Below, piece by piece: positions 32,867-42,909 of a stretch of 64,000 bases of DNA. Source of the DNA: Chloroflexota bacterium (GTDB lineage: Bacteria; Chloroflexota; UBA6077; CF-72); the NCBI GenBank assembly GCA_016191465.1, contig JACPOP010000001.1:1-64000 (forward strand). The letters run 5' to 3'. Made by a program: the position numbers and the translations under genes. The notes beneath the pieces were generated by a model. It did not search any database and was not told the DNA's origin. It was given only the letters and a program-made list of their open reading frames with translations. The stretch's first letter is position 1, and each line of letters begins with the position of its first letter.

Positions 32867-34495
32867 CTACCACGCCAGCGCGTAGCCGTCCCGGCGGGGG
32901 TCCGACGCCGCGGCGAGCAGGCCGTCGGGGAGGCGCACGATGACTTCGGCCGAGCAGGGGCCTTCCAGCGGGCCGACCACCTGCACGTTGTGGCCCCGGC
33001 CGGCGAGGTCCTCGCGGACGGCGAGCGGGAGACGGTCCTCCACCTCCAGCCGTTCCGTGCTGGTGTGCGGCCAATTCGACTCCTGGCCTGGCTCGAAGCT
33101 GCACCAGCGGGGAGCCTCGACCGCTTGCTGAGGGTCCAGGCCGAAATCCACCAGGGCGGTGATGGTTTGCAGGTTGATCTGCACCTGGGCGTCGCCGCCG
33201 GGCGTCCCCCACACGGCCCGGACCTGGCCGTCCTGGATCGCCAGGGGCGTGTTCATGGTGTGGCGGACGCGCTTGCCCGGCAGCAGGGTGTTCGGGTGGC
33301 CGGGCTCCAGGTGCCACATCCGCATGCGGTCGTTCAGCAGGATGCCCGTATTGCCCGCCACACGCGCCGAACCAAACGCATCGTGGATGCTCTGGATGCC
33401 GGACACCGCGTTCCCGTCGCCGTCAACCACGCAGAAGTACGTCGTCTCGCCGCCCCCCACCGCGGCGGCCTCGCGCGTGAAACGGGGCGTGGCGCGCCGC
33501 GCGTCGATGCGCGCGGCGAGCTCCGCCGCGTAGCGCTTGTCCAGCAGACGCTCCAGCGGGGCCTCGGTGTAGCTCGGGTCCCCGCTGTACCGTTCACGGT
33601 CGGCGAACGCCAGCTTCTTCGCTTCGACGAGCACGTGGAGAGCGTCCGCCGAGAGCGCGCCCATCGGGCTGAGGTCGAACTGTTCGACGATGTTGAGCTC
33701 CTCGAGCAGCGTCCAACCCATCGAGTTCGGTGGCGATTGCAGGATTTCGTATCCACGGTACGTGGTTCGGATTGGCTCCTGCACCTCGGCGTGGTACTGC
33801 GAAAGGTCCTCGAACGCGAGGATCCCGCCCTCCTGGCGACAGAAATCGGCGACGGCTCGACCGATCTCGCCCTCGTACAGCACGTCGCGTCCGCCGTCGG
33901 CAATGGCTTCCAGCGTGCGGGCGAGGTCGGGCTGCCGGATCACGCCGCCGACTCGCGGCACGCTGCCGCCGGGGAGGAATGTAGCCGCCGCGCGCTCGTC
34001 CAGGCGGAGCCGGTGCTGCTCGCGCACGATGAAATCCCGCAGGCGGCGGGTGCAGCCATAGCCTTCGCGGGCGTGGTAGATTGCCGGCGCGAAGACCTCG
34101 CGAGCCGGACGCGTGCCGAACCGCTGGAGCAGCGTGAGCCACGAGTCCACACTGCCCGGGACGGACGTGGACAGGTGGTTGGCGGGGAAGCCGCCCGCGT
34201 ACCGCTCCGGCGTCGTTGCGCCCGGGGTAGGCCCCGTGCCGTTGACAACGGTCGCGCGGCGCGCGCGGGCGTCGTAGAACAGCAGGAAGCCGTCGCCACC
34301 CACGCCCGACATCTGCGGCTCGACCACCCCGAGGGTGCTGGCCACCGCGACCGCGGCATCCGCGGCATTCCCGCCGGCGCGCAGGATTTCCGCGCCCGCC
34401 TGCGTTGCGAGCGGCTGGTTCGAGGCCACGGCGCCTCGCCAGCCCATGATGACCGGACGCCAGGTAGGCGCCCCATACGAGAACTCGAACGGCAT
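32867..34495 (-). CDS. ggt: gamma-glutamyltransferase family protein
   Basis: AEILRAGGNAADAAVAVASTLGVVEPQMSGVGGDGFLL; GGGETTYFCVVDGDGNAVSGIQSIHDAFGS. Confidence 0.93.
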   Translation of the reverse strand: MPFEFSYGAPTWRPVIMGWRGAVASNQPLATQAGAEILRAGGNAADAAVAVASTLGVVEPQMSGVGGDGFLLFYDARARRATVVNGTGPTPGATTPERYAGGFPANHLSTSVPGSVDSWLTLLQRFGTRPAREVFAPAIYHAREGYGCTRRLRDFIVREQHRLRLDERAAATFLPGGSVPRVGGVIRQPDLARTLEAIADGGRDVLYEGEIGRAVADFCRQEGGILAFEDLSQYHAEVQEPIRTTYRGYEILQSPPNSMGWTLLEELNIVEQFDLSPMGALSADALHVLVEAKKLAFADRERYSGDPSYTEAPLERLLDKRYAAELAARIDARRATPRFTREAAAVGGGETTYFCVVDGDGNAVSGIQSIHDAFGSARVAGNTGILLNDRMRMWHLEPGHPNTLLPGKRVRHTMNTPLAIQDGQVRAVWGTPGGDAQVQINLQTITALVDFGLDPQQAVEAPRWCSFEPGQESNWPHTSTERLEVEDRLPLAVREDLAGRGHNVQVVGPLEGPCSAEVIVRLPDGLLAAASDPRRDGYALAW

Positions 34496-34508
34496 GCTGC
34501 TTCCGGTG

Positions 34509-35822
34509 CTACTCCGCAACGCCCAGGTAGTCCATCAGCGCCGCGGCGTACACCTGCGCGGTCTTGACCAGCGCCTCGGCGGGAATGCGCTCGTCGATGC
34601 TGTGGTGGAAGTTAAGGGTTCCGTAGGCGAAGGTGACGACCGGTATCTGCTGAATGGAGATCAACTGCGAGATGCCCGTTGCGGCCGGGATTCCGGCGAT
34701 CGTGGGCACCTCCCCCTGCGTCTCGCGAATGCCGTCGGCCAGCGACAACACCAGCGGATGGTCCGCCGCCACCTCGTTGGCGGGGACCTCGCGCAGCAGC
34801 TCCGCCGAGACGTGCAGGTCGTTCGCGGGGTCCGAGAGGTCCTCGCACAGCTTTTTCAGCTCGGCGGCGGCGCCGCGCGGGTCCACGCTCGGATCAACGC
34901 GGCGGTTGATGTACAGCTCCACCACGTCGGCGGGGCGGTTCGACGCGCGCTGCGCCGTCTTGACGTTCATCAGCCGCATGGGCGGCTTCCCCGTGCCCAC
35001 TACCGGATCGACGTAGGCGTTGACGCGCGCCATGTAGGCCTGGATGGCGGGCATCACCTTCGCCAGGTTTTCAATCGCGGTCGTGCCGTGCAGAGGCGTC
35101 ATGCTGTGGTAGTTTTTGCCGCTGACGTCCACCCGGTATTGCTGCATCCCAGAAAACGCGCGCACCACGTTCGTCTCGCCAATGGCCGAGAAGTACGGGC
35201 GGGAAGGCTTCGAGAACTGCGTGGTGGTGCCAAAGAGCGCCGCGTCCACGTCGAACGCCCGCTTCCCGGCCAGGTACCGCATCCCAGCTAACCCACCGGT
35301 TTCCTCGTCGACGTCGTTGACCACCAGCAGGTCGCCCTTGAGCCGGACTCCGCTGGCCTGGAGCGCCCTGACGGCCCACAGGAGCGAAGCGGTTGGCGAC
35401 TTGTGGTCGCACGACCCGCGGCCGTAGACGTAGCCGTCCTTCAGCACCCCGCCAAACGGATCGACACTCCATTCGGACTTCGTCTCGCCCGTCTCGGGGT
35501 CGAGCCAGGTATCGCCGTCCTTGACGGCCACGGTGTCGACGTGAGCGTTGAACAGGAGACGGGGACCGCCACCGACTCCCTTCATCTCTGAGATGGTGTT
35601 GGGGCGGTTCTTCTCCGCGGCATCCTGCTCCACGTCGAACCCGAGCGATTCCCACTCCGCTCGTACCAGGTCCGCCATCTCGGCCTCGCCCGGCGAGTCC
35701 GGGTCCAGACGCACGTTCACGCTGCGGGTCTGGATCATCCGCTGCATCAGGCTCACCACGTCGCCGCGGTGCTGGTCCAGGTACGCGACGACGGCCTGCT
35801 TCTGTTGCGTGTTCAGCGTCAT
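34509..35822 (-). CDS. M20 family metallopeptidase (ArgE/DapE-like)
   Basis: LLFNAHVDTVAV; YGRGSCDHKSPTASLLWAVRAL; NDVDEETGG. Confidence 0.92.
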   Translation of the reverse strand: MTLNTQQKQAVVAYLDQHRGDVVSLMQRMIQTRSVNVRLDPDSPGEAEMADLVRAEWESLGFDVEQDAAEKNRPNTISEMKGVGGGPRLLFNAHVDTVAVKDGDTWLDPETGETKSEWSVDPFGGVLKDGYVYGRGSCDHKSPTASLLWAVRALQASGVRLKGDLLVVNDVDEETGGLAGMRYLAGKRAFDVDAALFGTTTQFSKPSRPYFSAIGETNVVRAFSGMQQYRVDVSGKNYHSMTPLHGTTAIENLAKVMPAIQAYMARVNAYVDPVVGTGKPPMRLMNVKTAQRASNRPADVVELYINRRVDPSVDPRGAAAELKKLCEDLSDPANDLHVSAELLREVPANEVAADHPLVLSLADGIRETQGEVPTIAGIPAATGISQLISIQQIPVVTFAYGTLNFHHSIDERIPAEALVKTAQVYAAALMDYLGVAE

Positions 35823-35847
35823 ACAAACGGGTCCTCCTGAAGGTGCG

Positions 35848-36759
35848 TTAGCGCTCCGCGAGCCTCGGGTCCAGCGCGTCACGCACGCCATCCCCGAGCA
35901 GGTTGAAGCCCAGCACGGTGAGCATGATCGCCACGCCTGCCGACAGCGCGATCCACGGCGCGCGCTCTAGCTGCTGTGTCCCGGCCTGGATCATGCCGCC
36001 CCAGGTGGGCGTGGGCGGCGCCACCCCGAGCCCCAGGAAGCTCAAGCTGGCCTCGGTCAGAATGGCCGCGCCGATGTTGAGAGTGGCAATGATGATGACC
36101 GGTGAGAGGATGTTCGGAACGATGTGCCGCGCCACGATCCGCCAGTCGGAGGCGCCGAGAACGCGGGCGGCATTAACGTACTCCGTCTCACGGGCGCTCA
36201 GGGTCGAGGCACGCACCACCCGGGCAAAGCGGGGCACATTGGTCAGCGCAATGGCGGCGATGACGTTGGTCACGCCAGAACCCGCGGCCGCGACGATCGC
36301 GATCGCCAGCAGGATCGGCGGGAACGTCAGCAGCACGTCGAGCAGGCGGACCACGGCCGCGTCGACCCAGCCCCGGTAGAACCCGGCGAGAAGCCCCAGG
36401 GCCTGCCCCACAACCGCCCCCACGCCGACCGCCAGCAGCCCCACCACCAGCGAGATGCGCGACCCCCACAGGAGACGGCTCAGGATGTCGCGGCCGAACT
36501 CGTCGGCACCCAGCAGGTAGCCGTTGGCGCCGGGCGCCGAAAGCCGCCGCAGCAGCGACTGGGACGACGGGTCGCGCGGCGACACCAGGGGCGCCAGGAG
36601 CGCGGCGAGCACGATCAGCACGATCACCGTGCCCCCGATGGCCAGGCCCGGGTAACGCCGCCACAGCCGTTGGAGGCGCCCGGTGCGCGACGGTGCCGCG
36701 CGGCGCGCCGGCTCGACCGGCGGCGGCGCTAGCTGTACCGGATGCGCGGGTCCAGCCAC
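35848..36759 (-). CDS. peptide/nickel ABC transporter permease (DppC-like)
   Basis: [21 protein letters not shown]-type motif; [45 protein letters not shown]-like EAA loop. Confidence 0.93.
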   Translation of the reverse strand: [303 protein letters not shown]

Positions 36760-37670
36760 GAGTACACCAGGTCAGTCAGCAGATTGATCAGGATGAAGAG
36801 CGCCGCGACGCTGAACGTGACGCCCTGCACAACCGGGTAGTCCCGGGCGCCGATGGCATCCACCAGGAACTTGCCGAGCCCGGGCCGGGCGAAGACGGTC
36901 TCGGTAATCACGGCCCCGCCGATCAGGTAGCCCATGTTGAGGGCGGCAACGGTCGTCAAAGGAATGGCCGCGTTCTTCAGCGCGTGTGCCCACAGGATGC
37001 GCCGTTCGGCCAGTCCCTTGGCGCGCGCGGTGCGCACGTAATCCTGGTTGAGCACCTCCAGCAAGCTCGACCGCGTAATCCGTGCCAGGAGTGCCGCGGT
37101 GGCGAAGCCAAGGGCGACACTCGGCAGGATGAGGTGCTGCACGAGCGACCAGGGGTCGTCGGCCTGGCCTGCCCCAATCGCCGGCAGCCAGCCCAGGTAC
37201 ACCGAGAACAGCAGGATGAAGACGATCCCCAGGAAGAAGACCGGCGTCGACGTGCCCAGGGTTGCGAGCAGCATGCTGCCGACGTCCCAGCCGGTGCCGC
37301 GCCGCACCGCGGCCATCACCCCGAGCGGGATGCCCAGCGCAATCGCGAACAGCATCGCGCCACCGGCCAACTGGAAAGTGTAGCCGGCACGGGCCAGGAC
37401 CTCGTCCATCACCTGCCGCCGCGTGAGCAGCGACTGGCCCATGTCTCCGCGGGCGTAGTCCAGCAGGAAATCGCCGTAGGCTTCGTAGATCGGCCGGTCC
37501 AGGCCCAACTGGCTCCGCAGTTGTGCCAGCGCCTCGGGCGTGGCCAGGTCGCCCAGCATCAGGCGAGCCGGATCGCCCGGCGTGAGCCGGATGATCAGGA
37601 ATACGAGGCTGACAACGCCGAAGAGCGTGATCGCCGCCAGCCACAGTTGGCGAAGGAGATGTTGCAGCAT
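36729..37670 (-). CDS. peptide/nickel ABC transporter permease (DppB-like)
   Basis: MLQHLLRQLWLAAITLFGVVSLVFLIIRLTPGDPA; ITRSSLLEVLNQDYVRTARAKGLAERRILWAHALKNAAIPL. Confidence 0.94.
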   Translation of the reverse strand: MLQHLLRQLWLAAITLFGVVSLVFLIIRLTPGDPARLMLGDLATPEALAQLRSQLGLDRPIYEAYGDFLLDYARGDMGQSLLTRRQVMDEVLARAGYTFQLAGGAMLFAIALGIPLGVMAAVRRGTGWDVGSMLLATLGTSTPVFFLGIVFILLFSVYLGWLPAIGAGQADDPWSLVQHLILPSVALGFATAALLARITRSSLLEVLNQDYVRTARAKGLAERRILWAHALKNAAIPLTTVAALNMGYLIGGAVITETVFARPGLGKFLVDAIGARDYPVVQGVTFSVAALFILINLLTDLVYSWLDPRIRYS

Positions 37671-37680
37671 CGGAGATGCC

Positions 37681-37710
37681 GCGGGCGGGTACCTTCCGAT
37701 ACCCGCCCGC
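37681..37710 (-). promoter_or_regulatory. SBP-permease intergenic stem-loop
   Basis: GCGGGCGGGTA-CCTTCCGA-TACCCGCCCGC, perfect 11-bp stem between DppA-like and DppB-like genes. Confidence 0.75.
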
Positions 37711-37728
37711 CGCAGCAGTGCCGGCCCG

Positions 37729-39381
37729 CTACTGCGTCACGGACACGGGGTACATCTTCATCATCCGGAACGGATCGGTGACGTAGCCCTGGACCCGCTT
37801 CTGGGTGGCGTAGATCTGCTTCTCGTGATCGATGAAGTCGTAGTAGGCGCCCTGGTTGACAAACTGCTGAATGCTCTTGGAGAGCTCCTTGCGCCGGGCG
37901 GGATCGACTGTCTTGCGGAACTCGTCGATCCAGCCGTCCACTTCCTTGCTGTCCACGAACGCCCAGTTCTGGCCAGGCGGGAAGCTGGCGGTGTGGAACC
38001 AGGTGTACAGCAGCCGGTCGGCGGCCGGCTCCTGCCCGCGGCTCAACATGAACATGGGCGCCTCGGCCTTACCGATGGCCGTGATCAGCGAGCTCGCCTC
38101 CAGGATCTTCACCTCGGCGTTAATGCCAACAGCCTTCAAATCCTCCTGGATCACCGTCGCCGGCTTCGTAAAGCGGTCGATGTTGGCAGTCCAGAACTGG
38201 GTGCTGAAGCCGTTCGGGAACCCGGCCTTCGCGAGCAGCTCCTTCGCCTTCGCCGGATCGTAGTCGAACTGAGCGAGGCCCGGCACGTTGGCGTCCACGC
38301 CCGGTGCCGCCGCCTGCGTGGCAATCTCGGACATGCCCTTGAACAGTACGTCCACCATCGCCTTGCGATTCACCGCGCGGACGACCGCCTCACGCACGTC
38401 CCGATTGTCGAATGGCGCGGCGCGGGTGTTCATGCCGAAAAAGCGCGTGATCAGGCCGGGCTTCTCCGAGACGGTGACCTTGCCCTCCTTCTGGTACTTC
38501 TCGTACCGGTCTGGATCGGTGACCTGGATGATGTCGACGCTGCCCGACTCGAAGGCCGCGTACATGGTGGTCGGGTCCGTGATCGGCTTGTAGACGACCC
38601 GGTCCAGCTTGGGCGCCCCGCCCCACCAGTCCGGGTTCCGCGCCATGACCAGCTCGGTGCCGGGGCTCCAGCGCTCGAACTTGAAGGCCCCGGTTCCCAC
38701 ACCCTGCTGCGAGAACTTGTCGCCCATCTCCTTGACGACCTTCTCGGAGACGATGTAGCCGCTGGCACCGGCCAGCGTCACCATCAGCGACGGGTCGGCA
38801 TTGGCGAGATTGAGCACCACCGTCTGGTCATCCGGCGTGTCGATGGAGGTGACGGGCTTGTACAGACCCGCCCAGGAGGACTTGGTCGCGGGGTCCAGGA
38901 TGCGCTGGATGGTGAACCTCACGTCCGAGCTCTTGAGTGGCGTGCCATCATGGAACTTCACGTTCGGGCGGAGCTTGAAGGTGACCTTCTTGCCGCCGTC
39001 CGCGGTGTCCCAGCTCGTCGCGAGCGCTGGCTCGATGTCCGTTGACCCGAGCTTGTACCGCACCAGGCCGTCGTACAGGCTACCGGCCTCCTGCTGGTCG
39101 GTGACCGTCGTCAGGGTGGTCGGATCCATGTTGGAGTTGTCGTACTGCATGGCCGCGACGATCTGGCCACCAATTGCAGGCTGGGCCGCCGGGGCCGCCG
39201 GCCTGCTCGTCGGGGCCGCGTTTGCCGCCGCGGCCGTGGGCTGAGTGGCGGCTCCCGCCGCTGCGGAAGTGGCCGCGGGCGGCTGCGCCGCGGGGGCCGG
39301 CGTGCAGGCGGCGACTAAGGCGGTGCCCGCCCCGAGTGCCGAGAGCGATAGCAACATGCGTCGACGGGTTATTTGGGCCAT
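37729..39381 (-). CDS. peptide ABC transporter substrate-binding protein (DppA-like)
   Basis: Lipobox TALVAACTP; LATSWDTADGGKKVTFKLRPNVKFHDGTPLKSSDVRFTIQR. Confidence 0.93.
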   Translation of the reverse strand: MAQITRRRMLLSLSALGAGTALVAACTPAPAAQPPAATSAAAGAATQPTAAAANAAPTSRPAAPAAQPAIGGQIVAAMQYDNSNMDPTTLTTVTDQQEAGSLYDGLVRYKLGSTDIEPALATSWDTADGGKKVTFKLRPNVKFHDGTPLKSSDVRFTIQRILDPATKSSWAGLYKPVTSIDTPDDQTVVLNLANADPSLMVTLAGASGYIVSEKVVKEMGDKFSQQGVGTGAFKFERWSPGTELVMARNPDWWGGAPKLDRVVYKPITDPTTMYAAFESGSVDIIQVTDPDRYEKYQKEGKVTVSEKPGLITRFFGMNTRAAPFDNRDVREAVVRAVNRKAMVDVLFKGMSEIATQAAAPGVDANVPGLAQFDYDPAKAKELLAKAGFPNGFSTQFWTANIDRFTKPATVIQEDLKAVGINAEVKILEASSLITAIGKAEAPMFMLSRGQEPAADRLLYTWFHTASFPPGQNWAFVDSKEVDGWIDEFRKTVDPARRKELSKSIQQFVNQGAYYDFIDHEKQIYATQKRVQGYVTDPFRMMKMYPVSVTQ

Positions 39382-40235
39382 GGATTCTCCCCTGGTGCAA
39401 TCGCGGTGAGCTGAAGCGCTGCCGGGCTAGTCGCGCTCCCCACCTGACTTGCGGTGCTGATGTCCCATTGCGAAAGGCTCTGCCTATCCGGTTTCCCTCC
39501 GAGCCTGGCTTCCGCACGACCCGGACGGCCCGTCGGCGGTGGCGAGATGAACATTCGGTCCAGTACGAGGAGCCCCCGGTCACGGTCGCCCCGCGCGTGG
39601 CGCAGCGCTGCCTCGGCGGCCGCGGTGGCGTCCCCAGCGGCCACGGCCGCGTAGATGGCGTGGTGCTCGCGGTCTGTCGCCGCGGCCGAGTCGCCGTTGG
39701 CGAAGATCAGACCGCGCAAGGGTGCCACAGGCACGCGGATGAACCGTAAGAGCTCGGCCAGCAAGCCGTTGTGCGCGGCCGCGGCGAGGGCCGCATGGAA
39801 GTCCAGGGTGTCATGCGCGGCGGCCGCCACGTCGGCCCCGCGCAGCGCGCCGGACGACTGCTGAAGGGCGGCCGCAAGGGCAGCTCGATCAGCCGAGGTC
39901 GCCATGGCGGCGGCCGCGGCCGCCGCGCCCGGTTCCAGCAGCTCGCGGCACGCCACGAACTCCAGGAATACCGCGCGGTCCGGCTCGGCCACGTGGTACC
40001 GCCCGCCCGCGCTGGTGCGCACCAGCTGGTCCCGGACGAGCTGGCGGAGGGCATCGCGGACCGGGGTGCGGCTGACGCCGAGCTGGGCGGCGATGCGTGT
40101 GTCGAGGAGACGCTCGCCCGGCCGGAGGCGGCCCGCGAGCACATCAGACTGCAGACGTGCGTACACCCGTTCCGAGAGCGACGCAGTGCGCTCCAGCTCA
40201 GCATCGGGCACGGGCCACGCCTGGGTCACTGCCAT
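39369..40235 (-). CDS. GntR family (FCD) transcriptional regulator
   Basis: LSERVYARLQSDVLAGRLRPGERLLDTRIAAQLGVSRTPVRDALRQLVRDQLV. Confidence 0.93.
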   Translation of the reverse strand: MAVTQAWPVPDAELERTASLSERVYARLQSDVLAGRLRPGERLLDTRIAAQLGVSRTPVRDALRQLVRDQLVRTSAGGRYHVAEPDRAVFLEFVACRELLEPGAAAAAAAMATSADRAALAAALQQSSGALRGADVAAAAHDTLDFHAALAAAAHNGLLAELLRFIRVPVAPLRGLIFANGDSAAATDREHHAIYAAVAAGDATAAAEAALRHARGDRDRGLLVLDRMFISPPPTGRPGRAEARLGGKPDRQSLSQWDISTASQVGSATSPAALQLTAIAPGENPWPK

Positions 40236-40244
40236 ACGAGCGCA

Positions 40245-40262
40245 GTATTCTGAATTCCGTAT
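40245..40262. promoter_or_regulatory. candidate operator dyad between divergent GntR and second ggt genes
   Basis: GTATTCTGAATTCCGTAT imperfect palindrome in a 32-bp gap between start codons. Confidence 0.4.
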
Positions 40263-40267
40263 CCTCG

Positions 40268-42079
40268 ATGCAACTAACTAACCGTCCGTCCCCAGGAGCC
40301 CGCGTGCCTCAATTCGCCATCGCCTCGCCAGGCCATCACGACGTCGTCGGATCCGGTGGCCTCTCCTCCTCCTCGCACGCGCTCGCCTCGGCCGCCGGTG
40401 CTCAGATGCTCCTGCGAGGCGGCAACGCCGTCGATGCGGCTCTGGCGACGGCGTTCGCGCTGGTGGTGTGCGAGCCCGCGATGTCGCACCTGGGCGGCCA
40501 GGGAAACATGTTGATCCAGCTCGCCGGGGACGCCGACGCGGTCGGCATCGACGGTTACCCAACGGCTCCCGGCGCCGCCCATGCGGAGATGTACGAATGG
40601 ATCGAGAGCCCCACCCAGGGCGGCTACCGCTTCTGGACGAAGGGCGGGTTGAACGACACCGGCGCCCTTTCTGTGGCGGTCCCAGGCAACCTGGCCGCCT
40701 GGTTCTACGCCTATCGCCGCTGGACCACCCTGCCACTCCGCACCCTGGTGGCGCCCGCGATTGGCTACGCGCGTGATGGCGTGCCCATGACGCTCCGCAT
40801 GGCGCGCTTCACCGAGGAGGCGCGCGAGCGGCTGGCGCGCTTCCCCGCCAGCGCCGCGCTGTTCCTGCGGCCGGACGGTAGTCCGCTCCAGGAGGGCGAC
40901 GTAGTGGTGCAGAAGGACCTCGCTCGGACCCTCCAGCTGCTGGTGGAAGGCGGTGAGGACGCGTTCTACCGCGGCGAGATTGGGCAGGCGCTGGTGGAAT
41001 ACGTCCAGGCCGAGGGCGGCATCCTCACCCGCGATGACCTCGAACGCTACCCGCGCGAGCAGTTCCGGGTACTGGAGCCGCAGCGGGCGCCGTTCCGGGG
41101 CTTCGAGGTGCTGGTCAGCCCGCCTTCCAGCAGCGCCACGCTGCTGCCAATCCTGCGCCTGCTCGAAGGGTTCGACCTCGCGCAGCACGAGCCGCTCTCG
41201 ACGGCCAAGCTGCACCTCCTGGCGCAGTGCATGAAGCCCGCGTTTGCTGACCGCGTGCCGTACACGGGCGACCACGCCTTCGTGGACATGCCGCTCGAAG
41301 GCTTGCTCTCGGCCGAGTACGCCGCGGCTCGGCGCGCTGAGATCGACGAGCGGCGAGCCACGTTCCCCGGGCCCGGCAACCCGTGGGCATACCAGGGCGA
41401 GCGCCTTCGCGCCGAGGCGGACAGCCATCAGCGCGGCCACGCCGACAACCCGGCGGCGTGTACCACCCACCATGTCCACGCCGACCGGTGGGGCGGCCTC
41501 GTCTCGTGGACGCAAACCCAGGGCGACGCCTTCGGCAGCGCGATGGTGGTGCCGGGCTACGGCTTCCTCCTGAACAACGCCATGAAGCTGTTCGACCCGC
41601 GTCCGGGCGGCAGCAACTCGATCGCGCCCGGCAAGCGACCAGGTACCGCGCCCTGTCCGACGCTCGTGCGAAAAGACGGCCGGCCGGTCATGGCGCTAGG
41701 CAGCCCTTCGGGAACCCGCATCATCAACGCCATCGCCCAGACGCTGGTCAACACCATCGACCACGGCCTGTGCCTGCAAGCAGCGGTGGATCTTCCGCGC
41801 ATTCACTGGTCCGGCGACGAGTTCGAAGTCGAGGCAGACATCCCGGCCGACGCGCTGGAAGGGCTACGGGCAATGGGCCACACGCTGGAAGTGCGACACG
41901 CGAAATCGCCCTGGTTCGGCGCGGTCCAGGCCGTCGCCTGGGAACCCGACCTGGGTGTGGCCCACGGCGCGGCAGACCCGCGCCGCCAGGGGGCGGTCGT
42001 GGGGGTGGCGTTCGATCCTTCCTTGCGTGCCCGTGGCCTGGAGGCTGCCTCCCCGAACGGAACGGCGGCGCGCGCATGA
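40268..42079 (+). CDS. gamma-glutamyltransferase family protein (second copy)
   Basis: AQMLLRGGNAVDAALATAFALVVCEPAMSHLGGQGN; ACTTHHVHADRWGGLVSWTQTQGDAFGS. Confidence 0.92.
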   Translation: MQLTNRPSPGARVPQFAIASPGHHDVVGSGGLSSSSHALASAAGAQMLLRGGNAVDAALATAFALVVCEPAMSHLGGQGNMLIQLAGDADAVGIDGYPTAPGAAHAEMYEWIESPTQGGYRFWTKGGLNDTGALSVAVPGNLAAWFYAYRRWTTLPLRTLVAPAIGYARDGVPMTLRMARFTEEARERLARFPASAALFLRPDGSPLQEGDVVVQKDLARTLQLLVEGGEDAFYRGEIGQALVEYVQAEGGILTRDDLERYPREQFRVLEPQRAPFRGFEVLVSPPSSSATLLPILRLLEGFDLAQHEPLSTAKLHLLAQCMKPAFADRVPYTGDHAFVDMPLEGLLSAEYAAARRAEIDERRATFPGPGNPWAYQGERLRAEADSHQRGHADNPAACTTHHVHADRWGGLVSWTQTQGDAFGSAMVVPGYGFLLNNAMKLFDPRPGGSNSIAPGKRPGTAPCPTLVRKDGRPVMALGSPSGTRIINAIAQTLVNTIDHGLCLQAAVDLPRIHWSGDEFEVEADIPADALEGLRAMGHTLEVRHAKSPWFGAVQAVAWEPDLGVAHGAADPRRQGAVVGVAFDPSLRARGLEAASPNGTAARA

Positions 42080-42909
42080 CGACTCCTGTCCACCCCGCGC
42101 AGCTCCCGAGCGGAGCGGGCGAGTTTGAGCCGGCGACGCCGGAGCTGCTGTACGAGCGTCAGGGAGCGATTGCCTACCTGACCTTCAACCGCCCCGAGGC
42201 GCGCAATGCGCTGACCTGGGCGATGTACGAGGGGCTGTACGACGCCTGCGCATGGGTCGAGAAGGATGAGCGGGTGCGAGTGCTGGTGCTGCGCGGCGCC
42301 GGCGATAGGGCCTTTGTGGCCGGCACCGACATTTCCCAATTCACCGCGTTCACCGGGCCTGAGCAGGCCCTGGAGTACGAGCGCAACGCGAACCGCTACA
42401 TGAGCCGCGTGGAAACGCTGCCGAAGCCAACGATCGCCATGCTTCGGGGCTACTGTGTAGGGGGCGGCGCGGCCATCGCAATGGCCTGCGACCTGCGCCT
42501 GGCGAGCCCGGATGTGAAGTTCGGCGTACCCATCGCGCGGACGCTGGGCAACATGCTGTCGAACCAGAACCTGGCGCGGATGATCGACCTGATCGGCCCG
42601 GCCCGCACCAAAGAGCTCCTGTTCACGGCGCGGTTCATCGAAGCAGAGGAGGGGCGTGCGATCGGCCTGTTCAACCACGTGGTGGAACCCGAGCAGATCG
42701 CGGAGCGCACGCACGCTGTTGCCGAGCAACTGGCGGCGAACGCACCCCTGACCCTGCGCGCGACGAAGGAGAGCGTGCGCCGCATCCTGGCGGCGCGCCG
42801 CATTGAGGAGAGTGACGACCTGATCCTGATGGCGTACATGAGCGAGGACTTCAAGGAAGGCGTGGCGTCGTTCCTGGAAAAGCGGGCGCCACGCTGGCAG
42901 GGCCGATGA
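42076..42909 (+). CDS. enoyl-CoA hydratase/isomerase family protein
   Basis: IAYLTFNRPEARNALTWAMYEGL; AFVAGTDISQF; GYCVGGGAAIAMACDLRLAS; ATGA overlap with previous gene. Confidence 0.93.
   Translation: MTTPVHPAQLPSGAGEFEPATPELLYERQGAIAYLTFNRPEARNALTWAMYEGLYDACAWVEKDERVRVLVLRGAGDRAFVAGTDISQFTAFTGPEQALEYERNANRYMSRVETLPKPTIAMLRGYCVGGGAAIAMACDLRLASPDVKFGVPIARTLGNMLSNQNLARMIDLIGPARTKELLFTARFIEAEEGRAIGLFNHVVEPEQIAERTHAVAEQLAANAPLTLRATKESVRRILAARRIEESDDLILMAYMSEDFKEGVASFLEKRAPRWQGR

Noticed and set aside
29360-32870. Possible attachment direct repeat between the tRNA-Met 3' end (CTCCCCCCCGCTACCA) and CTCCCCTACCACG near 32862
   Set aside because: Match is short and gapped and the second copy falls in the ggt coding end; likely chance.
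32795-34567. 590 aa plus-strand ORF
   Set aside because: Antisense to the clearly coding gamma-glutamyltransferase gene.
37540-39045. 501 aa plus-strand ORF
   Set aside because: Antisense to the DppA-like substrate-binding protein; no domain support.
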